Assembly: GCA_038257845.1 (NCBI GenBank)
Contig: JBBSQL010000004.1
Location: 88,130-152,129, forward strand
DNA length: 64,000 bases
Source: JAFDXJ01 sp038257845
GTDB taxonomy: Bacteria > Bacteroidota > Bacteroidia > Chitinophagales > Chitinophagaceae
Direction of reading: 5' to 3'
Part shown: in pieces, positions 8,807 to 18,153 of the stretch
Numbering within the stretch: position 1 is the stretch's first letter
How the letters are laid out: the number at the start of each line of letters is the position of its first letter
The notes under the pieces: generated by a model
What the model was told of the DNA's origin: nothing
The model's input: only the letters and a program-made list of their open reading frames with translations
The model's database searches: none
Program-made: the position numbers and the translations under genes

Positions 8807-9667
8807 ATGCCTTTAAGAAATAAAAAAAAGAATACAGAACCGGTGGAACAAAAACCACAAAAAAGCCAGGTGCTAATATTACAGCATACAGAAGAAGCAG
8901 CGCTTACACAATTGGAAAGAAGTACGAAAGGCCTTTTTTTATCAGGCATTACGGCAGGACTTGATATAGGTTTTTCCGTTTTGCTGATGGCTGTTTTTTT
9001 TACTGCATTCACCGGTGTATTTCCCGATCCTGTGGTGCACTTAATGGTTTCAAATATGTATCCGCTGGGATTTATTTTCGTGGTACTTGGCCGTTCTGAA
9101 TTATTTACTGAACACACTACGCTGGCCATTTTACCTGTGTTGCAGGGATTAGCTTCTATAAAAAAATTATTAAGGTTATGGGCGATCGTTTTTATCAGCA
9201 ATATATTAGGCGGAATTATTTTTGCATTGATCCTTTCTTATTTTTCAAACAACCTGCATTTTTTACAACCGGCATCATTAAAAGCAATTGCCTCGGTGTT
9301 TACACAAAATTCCACGCTGACAACTTTATTAACTGCGGCACTTGCAGGATGGCTTATGGGATTACTTGCATGGTTGGTAGCCGCATCGCGCGAAACGATC
9401 AGCCAGATCGCGATCATTTGGATCATCACAGCCGCAATAGGTTTTGCCAATTTGCCTCATTGTATTGTTGGAAATATTGAAGTGGCTTCTGCATTTTTTG
9501 CACATCAAATATCATTTCAGCAATACATGGAATTTATTTGGCCGGTGACTTTGGGAAATGCTATTGGAGGCGTTTTGTTTGTGGGCGTTTTAAAATTCAG
9601 TCACACCATGAACAGTGGAGAAGAAAAAGAAATTGACCTGGAAGAAGCAAAAAAAATGGCAAATTAA
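8807..9667 (+). CDS. Formate/nitrite transporter (FNT) family channel, YfdC-like
   Basis: A 286-aa inner-membrane channel of the FNT fold with six hydrophobic segments. GLDIGFSVLLMAVFF is the first transmembrane helix. GRSELFTEHTTLAILPV marks the YfdC-like branch, and LPHCIVGNIEVASAFFA carries the His that lies at the centre of FNT pores. The N-terminus is a polar, basic tail (KKKNTEPVEQKPQK) and the C-terminus is acidic. The family passes small monovalent anions or weak acids; this branch has no firm substrate. ATG 8807 is chosen because a -7 promoter box sits on the earlier in-frame TTG. Confidence 0.85.
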   Translation: MPLRNKKKNTEPVEQKPQKSQVLILQHTEEAALTQLERSTKGLFLSGITAGLDIGFSVLLMAVFFTAFTGVFPDPVVHLMVSNMYPLGFIFVVLGRSELFTEHTTLAILPVLQGLASIKKLLRLWAIVFISNILGGIIFALILSYFSNNLHFLQPASLKAIASVFTQNSTLTTLLTAALAGWLMGLLAWLVAASRETISQIAIIWIITAAIGFANLPHCIVGNIEVASAFFAHQISFQQYMEFIWPVTLGNAIGGVLFVGVLKFSHTMNSGEEKEIDLEEAKKMAN

Positions 9668-9676
9668 TTTTCTATT

Positions 9677-10333
9677 TTACCATTTTGCAAGAACGGTTAC
9701 ACCACCCTGTACTTTATCATTGATCTGCACTCTCACTTCGGCGTTGAGTGGTAATAATACATCAACCCTGCTGCCGAATTTTATAAATCCTAACTCTTCT
9801 CCCTGCTTTACTTCATGGCCGGTTTCTACATAATTGCAAATTCTTTTTGCCACGGCACCGGCAATTTGTTTTACCAGGATACTTCCTTTATTATTTTCTA
9901 TAACTGCGCTGCAACGCTCATTTTCTGTAGATGATTTAGGATGCCAGGCTACAAGATATTTCCCTTTATGATATTGCTTATATTTCACCAAACCACTGAT
10001 GGGATTTCGGTTCACATGCACATTGGCCGGGCTCATAAATATACTTACCTGTATTCTTTGATCTTTATAATATTCCTTTTCTAAAACTTCTTCTATCACT
10101 ACCACTTTACCATCAGCCGGACAAATGATTTCATTATCTGCAATGGTCAATGTTCGAATAGGAATTCGAAAAAAAGAAATGATAAATAATAAAAATACCA
10201 GGGAAAGTATCAATAATAAAATAGATAAAAAAGGTATAAGCGGGCTCAGGAAAAAAAAGGATAATACATTGATTAATCCCAGGCAACAGGCAATGAGCAC
10301 AATAGTTTTATAACCTTCTTTATGAATGTACAT
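9677..10333 (-). CDS. psd: Phosphatidylserine decarboxylase family protein
   Basis: Makes phosphatidylethanolamine from phosphatidylserine at the inner membrane. The 218-aa short (proenzyme) form begins MYIHKEGYKTIV, the usual Bacteroidota start, then has two membrane-spanning segments. CPADGKVVVIEEV, FMSPANVHVNRNP and the self-cleavage site FGSRVDVLLP follow; the Ser of Gly-Ser becomes the pyruvoyl group. Start 10333 (ATG) is supported by a strong upstream promoter that would lie inside any longer frame. Convergent with the FNT gene. cdsA, the preceding lipid-pathway step, is 5 kb away at 14967-15830. Confidence 0.93.
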   Translation of the reverse strand: MYIHKEGYKTIVLIACCLGLINVLSFFFLSPLIPFLSILLLILSLVFLLFIISFFRIPIRTLTIADNEIICPADGKVVVIEEVLEKEYYKDQRIQVSIFMSPANVHVNRNPISGLVKYKQYHKGKYLVAWHPKSSTENERCSAVIENNKGSILVKQIAGAVAKRICNYVETGHEVKQGEELGFIKFGSRVDVLLPLNAEVRVQINDKVQGGVTVLAKW

Positions 10334-10350
10334 GTAAGCGAATTGTACCG

Positions 10351-10380
10351 CAAATGTACTACACAAATGCGGCCGTTCAA
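10351..10380 (-). promoter_or_regulatory. Promoter of psd
   Basis: On the minus strand TTG (10378-10380), a 19-base spacer and TACATTTG (10351-10358) match both Bacteroidota promoter elements. The predicted transcript starts about 10-15 bases before the ATG at 10333. Confidence 0.65.
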
Positions 10381-10552
10381 GCTACTTCCTTCCTATAGTT
10401 AAATTAGTGGTTACCGTTAAATAAGCAATTCTGCCCGCTACATAAACCTTCATGTATTGAATTTTCGCATATATTATATTTAAAAGTTCTCGAAGTATAG
10501 AAAAAAGTATTAAACTTGATAAAATAACTGCAAGTAAATAAATTTATCAATA

Positions 10553-13500
10553 ATGGTACCCACCATTTTACCTAAATCCTTTAATAGTTTGCGTAACCAC
10601 TTTCATATCATACAATTCATTTGTCTCAGTCTTTTTTCATGCTTTGCCGGATTGACGACAAAAGCCCAGCCATTAATAACATACCAGTCCGGGGTATTTG
10701 GCGTGAAAGAAGGTATTCCATCTTCCGATTTTTATACTGTGACTCAGGATCATTTATATAATTTATGGATTGGCCATGGCATGGGCTGTACCAGGTATAA
10801 TGGAAATAGCATGGAACAATTCATTTATGCAGGGGTCAAACCGGTCGGGAAAGTTTATTGCATCAAAGAAGATTCTGAAAAGCGCATGTGGCTTGGTTCT
10901 GAGAACGGTTTATTTTATTTAAACAGGGACACGCTGGTATTTGTTGACTTTAAAAAAATGCAGGTGCCTGTGTATGATATATCCTGGGACAGCGCTAAAA
11001 ATTTATGGCTCGGCTCGGGTATTGGGCCAATTAAAATTTCCCCGGATAAAATTACGGGGATCGTTAAAAAAAATAGTCTTGATATATCCTTATTTCAACT
11101 GCCAGGGTGGAAACAAATGTTTCCGGATCTGCGAAAAGTAGTCAAGGTTTTACATGGCTCAAACGGTACGGTATATTTTTCCACGTATGATGAAGTAGTA
11201 TCATTGAAAAATAATATTTTAACTACAATCTGGGTGACGCACAATAACGTGGATTATTGCAATTCGCTGGTATTTATGGATAACAGGTTATTCATGAGTT
11301 GCAGTGTTTCCGGCTTATTGATGTATGATGGGAATCAATTAAAACAACTGAATATTTTATTATCCTATGGATATTATCTCCTGCAGGATGGCAATGATAT
11401 TTTATATGTTTCCGGGAAATTTATTTATACGATAAATCCCATAACTCTTGCATTTAAAAAAACGGCGGAGATCGAAGAAAAATATATACGCTGGGTAAAG
11501 CAGCTATGGAAGGATCATGAAGGAAATTACTGGATTGCCACGAATGAAGGGTTGATTTATATGAAGCCCCTTTTGTTTAAAACAAACATTAAAAAAGAAG
11601 ATGCACTGGAAAATGAATTATACAGTATTTATCAAACACGTTCCGGGGAAATACTTGCCGGCAGCAATCACGGATTCTTATACCAATTTAAAAATAATGA
11701 GATCATTCCTTATGAAAAATTACCGAAGGTATTTTCCCGGGCTGAAATTTTTTCCATACAGGAAAATAAAGCGGGTGATTTATGGTTTAATTCCGGGTAC
11801 CAGGGTATCAGCAGGTATAAAAACAACAGGCTCGAGTATTATACAACTAAAGAGGGTTTGCGGGATAATACCAACACATTTTTTTTATATACTAAAAAAG
11901 GCCAGTTATTCACAGGTGGCGATAAGGGCATATCAGAAATCATTACAGATTCAATAACCTGGAAAGTACATTTTAAAAATTTTATTTATAATAGCAAAGC
12001 CGCTACCTATAACCATTTCAATGCAGCGACTGAAGACATTCAAGGAAATATCTGGATAGGCTCAGAGTTCGGCTTATTCAGGTTATTCAATGATTCATTA
12101 TACAAAACGCCTATATTTAATTTAAATATTTCCAATCCGGATATTATTGATATTAAAGCGGATGCTTCAGGGAATTTATGGGTTGCAACATTGGGCAGTG
12201 GAGTACTGTATTGCCGCATCAACAAAGACAATAAGCCGGAACTTATACAACAATTTTTTGCATCCGGCAAATATAAGAGCACCGGTTTTTTAAGCCTGCT
12301 CATAGATAAGGATGGAATCATTTGGATGGCAACTTATGACGGTCTTTTTCGTATGGAACCCGGAACTTTTATGTTCAGGTATTATGATGCAGGTGCGGGT
12401 TTTTTAAATACCAGTTATAAATATATTGAGCTGATGCAGGCCGAAAATGGAATTATATGGGCAGCATCTTCTTTTGGTACGGTCTCATTTAATCCTGCAG
12501 ATTTTAACAAAAAAGAAAAATTACCGCCAATTTTTATTTCAAAAGTTTTTCAAAATGATTCTATTTTATTTTTTTCACCAACAGCAAAAACAAGGAAGTA
12601 TTCAATTCCCTATAGCAGGGATCCACTCACCATAAGTTTTAATGAAGTATCTTTTTCAAATCCTGCAGCCATCAATTTTCAATACCGCTTGTTGAATTTA
12701 GATTCAACCTGGATCTATAATAGTGGATTATCAACTGTCACCCTGCGTGACTTAGCGCCGGGCAATTATATATTTGAAGCACGGGCATCCGCAGGTGGCA
12801 ATCAATGGACAGCGCCCGCAAGGTTTTCTTTTGAAATAACACCGCCATTCTGGTTAAATCCCTGGCTAATATCAATAGTCCTGCTTTGCCTGTTTGCTTT
12901 TGTTTTTTATTTATTGAAAAAAAGAGTTTCTAATATTAAAAAAGAGGAAGCCCGCAAAACAGAATTACAAACCATTAAGGCAAACTCTTACCAGCTACAA
13001 CTTGAAATAGAAAAAGTGATCAGCTATTTTGCAAGTTCTATTTCAGATAAAAATTCTGTGGATGAAATTTTATGGGATGTTGCCAAAAATTGTATTGCAA
13101 AAATGGGTTTTGAGGATTGTGTTATTTATTTGGTGAATAAAGAAAAAAAAGTATTGGTGCAAAAAGCAGCCTGGGGGCCAAAAACCACCGAGGAAAATAA
13201 GATCATAAATCCTATTGAAATTCCTTTGACAAAAGGTATTGTGGGTTCAGTGGCAATGAGTGGTAAAGCTGAAATAATTAATGATACCACAATGGACGCC
13301 CGCTATATCATTGATGATGCAGAGCGTTTCTCAGAAATTTGTGTGCCCATAATGGATCATGATGATGTAATGGGTGTAATAGACAGCGAGAATATTCAAA
13401 AGGGATTTTATACCAGTGGGCACTTACAAATACTTACTACAATTGCTTCCCTCTGTTGCGATAAAATAAAAAAAGTAACGGCAGAAAATTTAGCGCGCGA

Positions 13501-14182
13501 AAAAGAAATCGAATTAATAAAACTGCATCGCGACCTGGCTGCATCACAGCTTACAGCATTACGTGCACAAATGAACCCGCATTTTATTTTCAATGCTTTA
13601 AACAGTATCCAGCAATATATACTTACAGGAAATGTAGATGATGCTAATAAATATTTATCGAAATTTTCCCGGCTGCAGCGTGAAATTTTAAATCAGAGCG
13701 ATAAACATTTTATTTCCCTGGAAAAAGAAATTGAGATGCTCACGTTGTACCTGCAACTGGAGCAACTACGCTTTGATGAAGGTTTTGAATTTCAAATTTT
13801 AATTGCCGATGAAATTGAGGTTTCTGAGATTAAGATACCTCCCATGATCATGCAGCCCTTCGTGGAAAACTCTATCTGGCACGGCCTGATGTCACAGGAG
13901 GAAGATAAAAAAATCCTGGTTGAATTTGTTTTACAATCAGAAAATATCCTGCTTGCCAAAATAAAAGATAATGGTATTGGCAGGGAAGCTGCCGCCAAAT
14001 TAAAAGAACAAAATACCGCAAAAATCCACTACCCTTCCCGCGGCTTTTCATTGATCACAGAGCGTTTGCGCATTTTACAACAACAATACAATAAACCCTT
14101 TGGGGCATCTATTTCCGACATAATAGATAATGCCGGAAATGTTCTGGGTACAGAAGTAATCCTGAGTATTTATATTTTGTGA
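10553..14182 (+). CDS. Propeller/Y_Y_Y sensor with GAF and LytS-type histidine kinase
   Basis: A 1209-aa membrane sensor. After a signal peptide (to about residue 40, TTKAQ) come two-component-regulator propeller repeats (NLWIG, RMWLG, NLWLG, NYWIA, DLWFN, NIWIG, NLWVA, IIWMA) to about residue 660. A Y_Y_Y domain follows (INFQYRLLNLDSTWIY to about 765), then a transmembrane helix (LISIVLLCLFAFVFYLL), a GAF domain (about 830-975) and a His_kinase/HATPase module. The phospho-acceptor is His1010 in LRAQMNPHFIFNALNSIQQY; the ATP-binding blocks are NSIWHGLM and DNGIGREAA. A cytoplasmic GAF between the membrane and the kinase is less common in this architecture. Its partner is the LytTR regulator 24 bases downstream. 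Signal unknown; many relatives sense carbohydrates. Confidence 0.9.
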   Translation: MVPTILPKSFNSLRNHFHIIQFICLSLFSCFAGLTTKAQPLITYQSGVFGVKEGIPSSDFYTVTQDHLYNLWIGHGMGCTRYNGNSMEQFIYAGVKPVGKVYCIKEDSEKRMWLGSENGLFYLNRDTLVFVDFKKMQVPVYDISWDSAKNLWLGSGIGPIKISPDKITGIVKKNSLDISLFQLPGWKQMFPDLRKVVKVLHGSNGTVYFSTYDEVVSLKNNILTTIWVTHNNVDYCNSLVFMDNRLFMSCSVSGLLMYDGNQLKQLNILLSYGYYLLQDGNDILYVSGKFIYTINPITLAFKKTAEIEEKYIRWVKQLWKDHEGNYWIATNEGLIYMKPLLFKTNIKKEDALENELYSIYQTRSGEILAGSNHGFLYQFKNNEIIPYEKLPKVFSRAEIFSIQENKAGDLWFNSGYQGISRYKNNRLEYYTTKEGLRDNTNTFFLYTKKGQLFTGGDKGISEIITDSITWKVHFKNFIYNSKAATYNHFNAATEDIQGNIWIGSEFGLFRLFNDSLYKTPIFNLNISNPDIIDIKADASGNLWVATLGSGVLYCRINKDNKPELIQQFFASGKYKSTGFLSLLIDKDGIIWMATYDGLFRMEPGTFMFRYYDAGAGFLNTSYKYIELMQAENGIIWAASSFGTVSFNPADFNKKEKLPPIFISKVFQNDSILFFSPTAKTRKYSIPYSRDPLTISFNEVSFSNPAAINFQYRLLNLDSTWIYNSGLSTVTLRDLAPGNYIFEARASAGGNQWTAPARFSFEITPPFWLNPWLISIVLLCLFAFVFYLLKKRVSNIKKEEARKTELQTIKANSYQLQLEIEKVISYFASSISDKNSVDEILWDVAKNCIAKMGFEDCVIYLVNKEKKVLVQKAAWGPKTTEENKIINPIEIPLTKGIVGSVAMSGKAEIINDTTMDARYIIDDAERFSEICVPIMDHDDVMGVIDSENIQKGFYTSGHLQILTTIASLCCDKIKKVTAENLAREKEIELIKLHRDLAASQLTALRAQMNPHFIFNALNSIQQYILTGNVDDANKYLSKFSRLQREILNQSDKHFISLEKEIEMLTLYLQLEQLRFDEGFEFQILIADEIEVSEIKIPPMIMQPFVENSIWHGLMSQEEDKKILVEFVLQSENILLAKIKDNGIGREAAAKLKEQNTAKIHYPSRGFSLITERLRILQQQYNKPFGASISDIIDNAGNVLGTEVILSIYIL

Positions 14183-14206
14183 TGAGAAATTCCTATCTTA
14201 GTATTC

Positions 14207-14950
14207 ATGATCAAGGCCTTGATGGTGGATGATGAACCCGCCGCATTGAAAACATTGAAACTAATGATTGAAAGGTATGCGCCTGAAATAACGGAATTAA
14301 AATCCGTTAACAGTGTGCGTATGTCGCTGCCATTGATTGCATCGTATAAGCCGCAACTGGTTTTCCTGGACATTCAAATGCCAAATGAAACTGGCTTTGA
14401 CCTGCTAAATAGTTTTAATAATATACCTTTTGATATCATTTTTACAACTGCGCATGACGGCTATGCCATACAAGCCATTCGTTTCAGTGCATTGGATTAT
14501 TTATTGAAACCCATAGATGCAGATGAATTGCGCAACGCGATTAAAAGATTTGTACACAAAACCATTCAAAAAGAAAATCAGTATGCACTGTATAAAAACC
14601 TGTTGCATAATATACAATCAGAAAAAAAAGATTTCAGGCTGGCAATAAGTACCAGTGAAGGCGTACATTTCTTTAATCCCGATGAGATCATTCGCCTTGA
14701 AGGTGTGAGTAATTATACACGTTTTTATTTTACCAACCGCAAGCCACTACTGTCTTCCAAAACTTTAAAGGAATATGAAGATATTCTTCAAAACTGCTAC
14801 TTTTTGCGCACCCATAAATCACATCTTGTGAATACAAGTTATGTGAAATCATATATCATGGATAACGGTTTGCAAATGTCTGATGATTCTATCGTAGAAA
14901 TTTCGCGAAGGCGGAAAGAAGAAGTGATGCAACAACTCAAGCATAAATAA
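14207..14950 (+). CDS. LytTR-family response regulator
   Basis: A 247-aa regulator paired with the kinase just upstream. The receiver domain has the acidic pair at Asp8-Asp9 (VDDEP), phospho-acceptor Asp55 (LVFLDIQMP), TTAHDGYA and the Lys in YLLKPIDA. From about residue 140 there is a LytTR DNA-binding domain (HFFNPDEIIRLEGVSNYTRF, LRTHKSHLVNTSYV). Expected to control genes in response to the sensor; the targets cannot be identified here. ATG start, 24 bases after the kinase stop, so very likely cotranscribed. Confidence 0.95.
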   Translation: MIKALMVDDEPAALKTLKLMIERYAPEITELKSVNSVRMSLPLIASYKPQLVFLDIQMPNETGFDLLNSFNNIPFDIIFTTAHDGYAIQAIRFSALDYLLKPIDADELRNAIKRFVHKTIQKENQYALYKNLLHNIQSEKKDFRLAISTSEGVHFFNPDEIIRLEGVSNYTRFYFTNRKPLLSSKTLKEYEDILQNCYFLRTHKSHLVNTSYVKSYIMDNGLQMSDDSIVEISRRRKEEVMQQLKHK

Positions 14951-14966
14951 TTCACTGAAATTTATT

Positions 14967-15830
14967 TTACATAAGTTGTATCAGCAACCAAATTGCTGCT
15001 GCGGCAAATAATAAAGAATCAAAACGATCCAGGAAACCTCCATGGCCCGGCATAAAATTGCCGCTGTCTTTTACATTCGCCAGCCTTTTAATTTTACTTT
15101 CAACCAGATCTCCGAAAGTTGCAAAAATCACCGTAATAAAAGTAAATATGAACATGCTGAAAATATCGGCTTTGAATAAAAAATAAGCAGCAATACTTAC
15201 TACGGCCATTGCCAGTAAAGCTCCGCCAATTGTACCTTCCCAGGTTTTTTTTGGAGAAACTTTTGTGAGTGGTGTTTTGCCAATCAGAGAACCAACAATA
15301 TAGGCCATTGTATCATTAATCCAGATAGTTGCAATGAGTAAAACGGGTACAAATAAACCCATATCAAAATTAAAATCTGTACCGACGTAATAATTTCCTG
15401 AAAACCTGAATGAGATCATACACGCAATTGGAATGGATATATATATGAAACCCGCTATTGAAGCTGCAATAATTTTTACGCCTGATTTTTTGTAAAATAT
15501 TATTTCACTAATGATCATTAATAAAATTATCAATCCAAAAAATTCATATCTATACTGCAAATATGAAACATCATTCAATAACCCCGCAACCCACAGCATC
15601 AATAAAAATCCGCAGAGCGGGTAAATGATCTTTTGTATAAATGAATTTTTTTTATACGCAGGAAAAATTCGGGCAGACAATTTTTGATACTCATACCAGC
15701 AACCAAAATGGATCAGTGTAAAGAGCAAAAAATAACTCCAGGTATTTATAAATAAACCACACAGCATGACTGCCGCAAATACAATTGCAGTAAGCGCCCT
15801 TGTTTTGAAAATTTGGAAATTGAATGCCAT
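14967..15830 (-). CDS. cdsA: Phosphatidate cytidylyltransferase
   Basis: Makes CDP-diacylglycerol from phosphatidate and CTP, the branch point of phospholipid synthesis. A 287-aa polytopic membrane protein. The family signature lies near the C-terminus: VSPKKTWEGTIGG, FGDLVESKIKR and MPGHGGFLDRFDSLLFAA with the metal-binding acidic residues. ATG 15830 (MAFNFQIFKTRAL) is preferred over an in-frame GTG at 15863. Last gene of a minus-strand operon after the CAAX protease and the DUF2007 gene. Confidence 0.95.
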   Translation of the reverse strand: MAFNFQIFKTRALTAIVFAAVMLCGLFINTWSYFLLFTLIHFGCWYEYQKLSARIFPAYKKNSFIQKIIYPLCGFLLMLWVAGLLNDVSYLQYRYEFFGLIILLMIISEIIFYKKSGVKIIAASIAGFIYISIPIACMISFRFSGNYYVGTDFNFDMGLFVPVLLIATIWINDTMAYIVGSLIGKTPLTKVSPKKTWEGTIGGALLAMAVVSIAAYFLFKADIFSMFIFTFITVIFATFGDLVESKIKRLANVKDSGNFMPGHGGFLDRFDSLLFAAAAIWLLIQLM

Positions 15831-15866
15831 TGAAATTATTTGATAACAAAAATGCAGACGCACGAA

Positions 15867-16073
15867 TCAGTTCAGAAACCCTTTCTCCATCAGGTTTAGC
15901 GCAATTTCTTTTAAATGAACAGGCACATATAATTCAATATCGCCAAAATTTATATAACTACTGTCCTGCTTGTTTAAAATAATAGTCCTGATATTATTTT
16001 CTTCCAGCATACCCTTGATAATATTCGCTTTGGGATAATTCCTGGTCGCATATATTTTTACCCAGCCTTTCAT
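15867..16073 (-). CDS. DUF2007 small protein
   Basis: A 68-aa soluble protein. VKIYATRNYPKANIIKGMLEENNI and the C-terminal ELYVPVHLKEIALNLM fit DUF2007, a ferredoxin-like small domain named putative signal transducing protein, without known function. Its ATG overlaps the upstream stop codon (TAATG at 16071-16075), so translational coupling with the CAAX protease is likely; cdsA begins 36 bases after its stop. Confidence 0.8.
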   Translation of the reverse strand: MKGWVKIYATRNYPKANIIKGMLEENNIRTIILNKQDSSYINFGDIELYVPVHLKEIALNLMEKGFLN

Positions 16074-17002
16074 TATTTCAAATATTTATTTTTAAAAATA
16101 TTATGCCGCGCTATCACAAGTTCACTTTCTCTTTTAAAATTAAAAAATAACATCGCCAGTGTTACCGCACCAATCAATCCATAATACAAAGGTATATGAT
16201 CATTCATTGCATCATTGTTGAGCATACCTGCTTTGCTGAGCGCATACATTTGTGTAACTGCAACAGCATTATTAAAAAAATGTATACTAATATTTAACCA
16301 CAAATTTTTGCTGAGATAATAAACGAAACCCAATAATAAGCCTAAAAATAAACGCGTTAAAAAACCATAAAAAGAAAAATGAATTGCGCTGAATAAAATG
16401 CTTGTAACCAATATTCCAATGAAAGCATTTCTTGACATTGAAATAAAAACCGGTTGCAGGCTGCCACGAAAAAGCATTTCTTCCATAATGGCAGGAGCCA
16501 GTGCAAGTACCAGTAATGACAACATAAAATCGGAAGTCGTTTTCATATTGGCCAATGCAAAAACCTGTTCATTATACTGGTTTTCCAACTGTTGAAAAAA
16601 TTGTGTGGCTGTTTTAGAAATTGGGATCATGCTGTTCAATTCAGCTAAAGTGCCTCCAATAAATAAACCGGAAATTGCCATGAGTACAATTATAAAAAAC
16701 TGTTTCCCGCTAATGGCGCGGTTGAATCCCAGTTCGCCCAGGGCATCCTTTTTATTCATAATCCAGCCGAAAACAAATGCAGGTAATACCATTACAAAAA
16801 AACTGCTGACCGTTTGCAAAATTTGAAGCAGCGCAACATTCTTTGAATTTAACAACCCTTCAGAAAGTTTATCTAATGGTATGTGATAGAAGAAAATAGC
16901 AATCCCGGCGGAAGCAAGTGAACCTATTATTAATCCCGCGCCACATAACATTAAAAGAATCGCGAGTTGCATCCAGGGAGACCAGTTTTTTGTGCCTTGC
17001 AT
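16073..17002 (-). CDS. CPBP (CAAX-type) intramembrane metalloprotease
   Basis: A 309-aa membrane protein with about eight hydrophobic helices and the CPBP/Abi motifs: EEMLFRGSLQPVF (Glu-Glu and Arg), then FSAIHFSFYGFLTRLFLGLLLG (His) and NISIHFFNNAVA (His), the residues that bind metal in the Rce1-like fold. Substrate unknown. A GTG at 17050 would extend it by 16 residues, but only 31 bases would then separate it from the divergent dus gene; the ATG at 17002 leaves room for promoters. First gene of the operon with DUF2007 and cdsA. Confidence 0.85.
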   Translation of the reverse strand: MQGTKNWSPWMQLAILLMLCGAGLIIGSLASAGIAIFFYHIPLDKLSEGLLNSKNVALLQILQTVSSFFVMVLPAFVFGWIMNKKDALGELGFNRAISGKQFFIIVLMAISGLFIGGTLAELNSMIPISKTATQFFQQLENQYNEQVFALANMKTTSDFMLSLLVLALAPAIMEEMLFRGSLQPVFISMSRNAFIGILVTSILFSAIHFSFYGFLTRLFLGLLLGFVYYLSKNLWLNISIHFFNNAVAVTQMYALSKAGMLNNDAMNDHIPLYYGLIGAVTLAMLFFNFKRESELVIARHNIFKNKYLK

Positions 17003-17081
17003 ATCTTTCAAAAATAAGGGTGTAAATTTGCAATTAAATTTTTTTTTCACAAGAAAAACTTCCTGTATTCAATAATGCCTC

Positions 17082-18119
17082 ATGGTTAAAATTGGAAACC
17101 TCATATTGCCTGATTTCCCGCTCCTGCTCGCGCCAATGGAAGATGTGAGTGATCCGCCATTTCGTGCAGTTTGCAAAGACAATGGAGCCGACCTGATGTT
17201 TTCAGAATTTATCAGCAGTGAAGGCCTGATACGCAATGCCATTAAAAGCCGGCGTAAACTTGATATTTTTGATGTTGAACGTCCTGTTGGCATACAGGTT
17301 TTTGGTGGAGATGAAGAAGCGCTTGCTATGAGTGCGAAAATTGTTGAAACAGTGCAACCCGAATTATTGGACATAAATTTTGGCTGTCCTGTAAAAAAAG
17401 TTGCCTGTCGTGGTGCGGGTGCAGGTGTTTTAAAAGACATTGATTTAATGGTTCGCCTGACTGATGCCGTAGTGAAAAGTACAAATCTTCCTGTCACTGT
17501 AAAAACACGACTTGGCTGGGATGAAACCAGTTTAAATATTGAAGAAGTCGCAGAACGCTTGCAGGACGTAGGTATCCGCGCATTAAGCATTCACGGCCGC
17601 ACCCGCGCGCAAATGTATAAAGGGCAGGCAGACTGGACACTTATTGCTAAAGTAAAAAACAATCCGCGCATACAAATTCCCATTTTTGGCAATGGCGATA
17701 TAGACAGTGCTGAAAAAGCACTTGAATATAAAAACCGCTATGGCGTGGATGGCATTATGATCGGGCGTGCAGCAATTGGTTATCCATGGATATTTAAAGA
17801 GATCAAACATTTCCTTGAAACAGGCGAACATTTACCTTCACCAACAGTTGAAAACAGGGTGGCTGTGTGCAGGAAACATCTTACACAATCACTTGCCTGG
17901 AAAGGGTCAGTAGTGGGTATCAATGAAATGCGGAGGCACTATGCAAATTACCTGAAAGGCTTACCCAATATTAAAGAATACCGTAATCGCCTGGTTACAT
18001 TAAAATTGCCGGAAGAAATCAATGAAGTGCTGGATGAAATTGAAAAAGAATATGCCGGTTATGAAATGCAAAAATTACCCATTGAGCTGATCAATTACCA
18101 TGAAAAATGCGCGGTATAA
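17082..18119 (+). CDS. dusB: tRNA-dihydrouridine synthase
   Basis: FMN enzyme that reduces uridine to dihydrouridine in tRNA. A 345-aa protein with the FMN-binding opening LLLAPMEDVSDPPFR and SEFISSEGL. Catalytic Cys102 is in INFGCPVKKVACRGAGAG. KTRLGWDE, IHGRTRAQMYKG and IFGNGDIDS complete the TIM barrel, followed by the C-terminal helical tRNA-binding domain. DusB type is inferred from motif style. ATG start, divergent from the CAAX protease, single gene. Confidence 0.93.
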   Translation: MVKIGNLILPDFPLLLAPMEDVSDPPFRAVCKDNGADLMFSEFISSEGLIRNAIKSRRKLDIFDVERPVGIQVFGGDEEALAMSAKIVETVQPELLDINFGCPVKKVACRGAGAGVLKDIDLMVRLTDAVVKSTNLPVTVKTRLGWDETSLNIEEVAERLQDVGIRALSIHGRTRAQMYKGQADWTLIAKVKNNPRIQIPIFGNGDIDSAEKALEYKNRYGVDGIMIGRAAIGYPWIFKEIKHFLETGEHLPSPTVENRVAVCRKHLTQSLAWKGSVVGINEMRRHYANYLKGLPNIKEYRNRLVTLKLPEEINEVLDEIEKEYAGYEMQKLPIELINYHEKCAV

Positions 18120-18153
18120 AAAAAGCGGAATCAAAATTTAATTATTTGCTTCT

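Noticed and set aside
10381..10552. Hidden small gene between psd and the sensor kinase
   Set aside because: No open frame with coding character; only weak -7-like stretches (TATATTTA), so it is probably the kinase promoter region.
17069..17590. 173-codon open frame opposite the dus gene
   Set aside because: It is antisense to a well-supported gene; composition (Ser/Thr/Arg-rich) fits a mirror of the coding frame.
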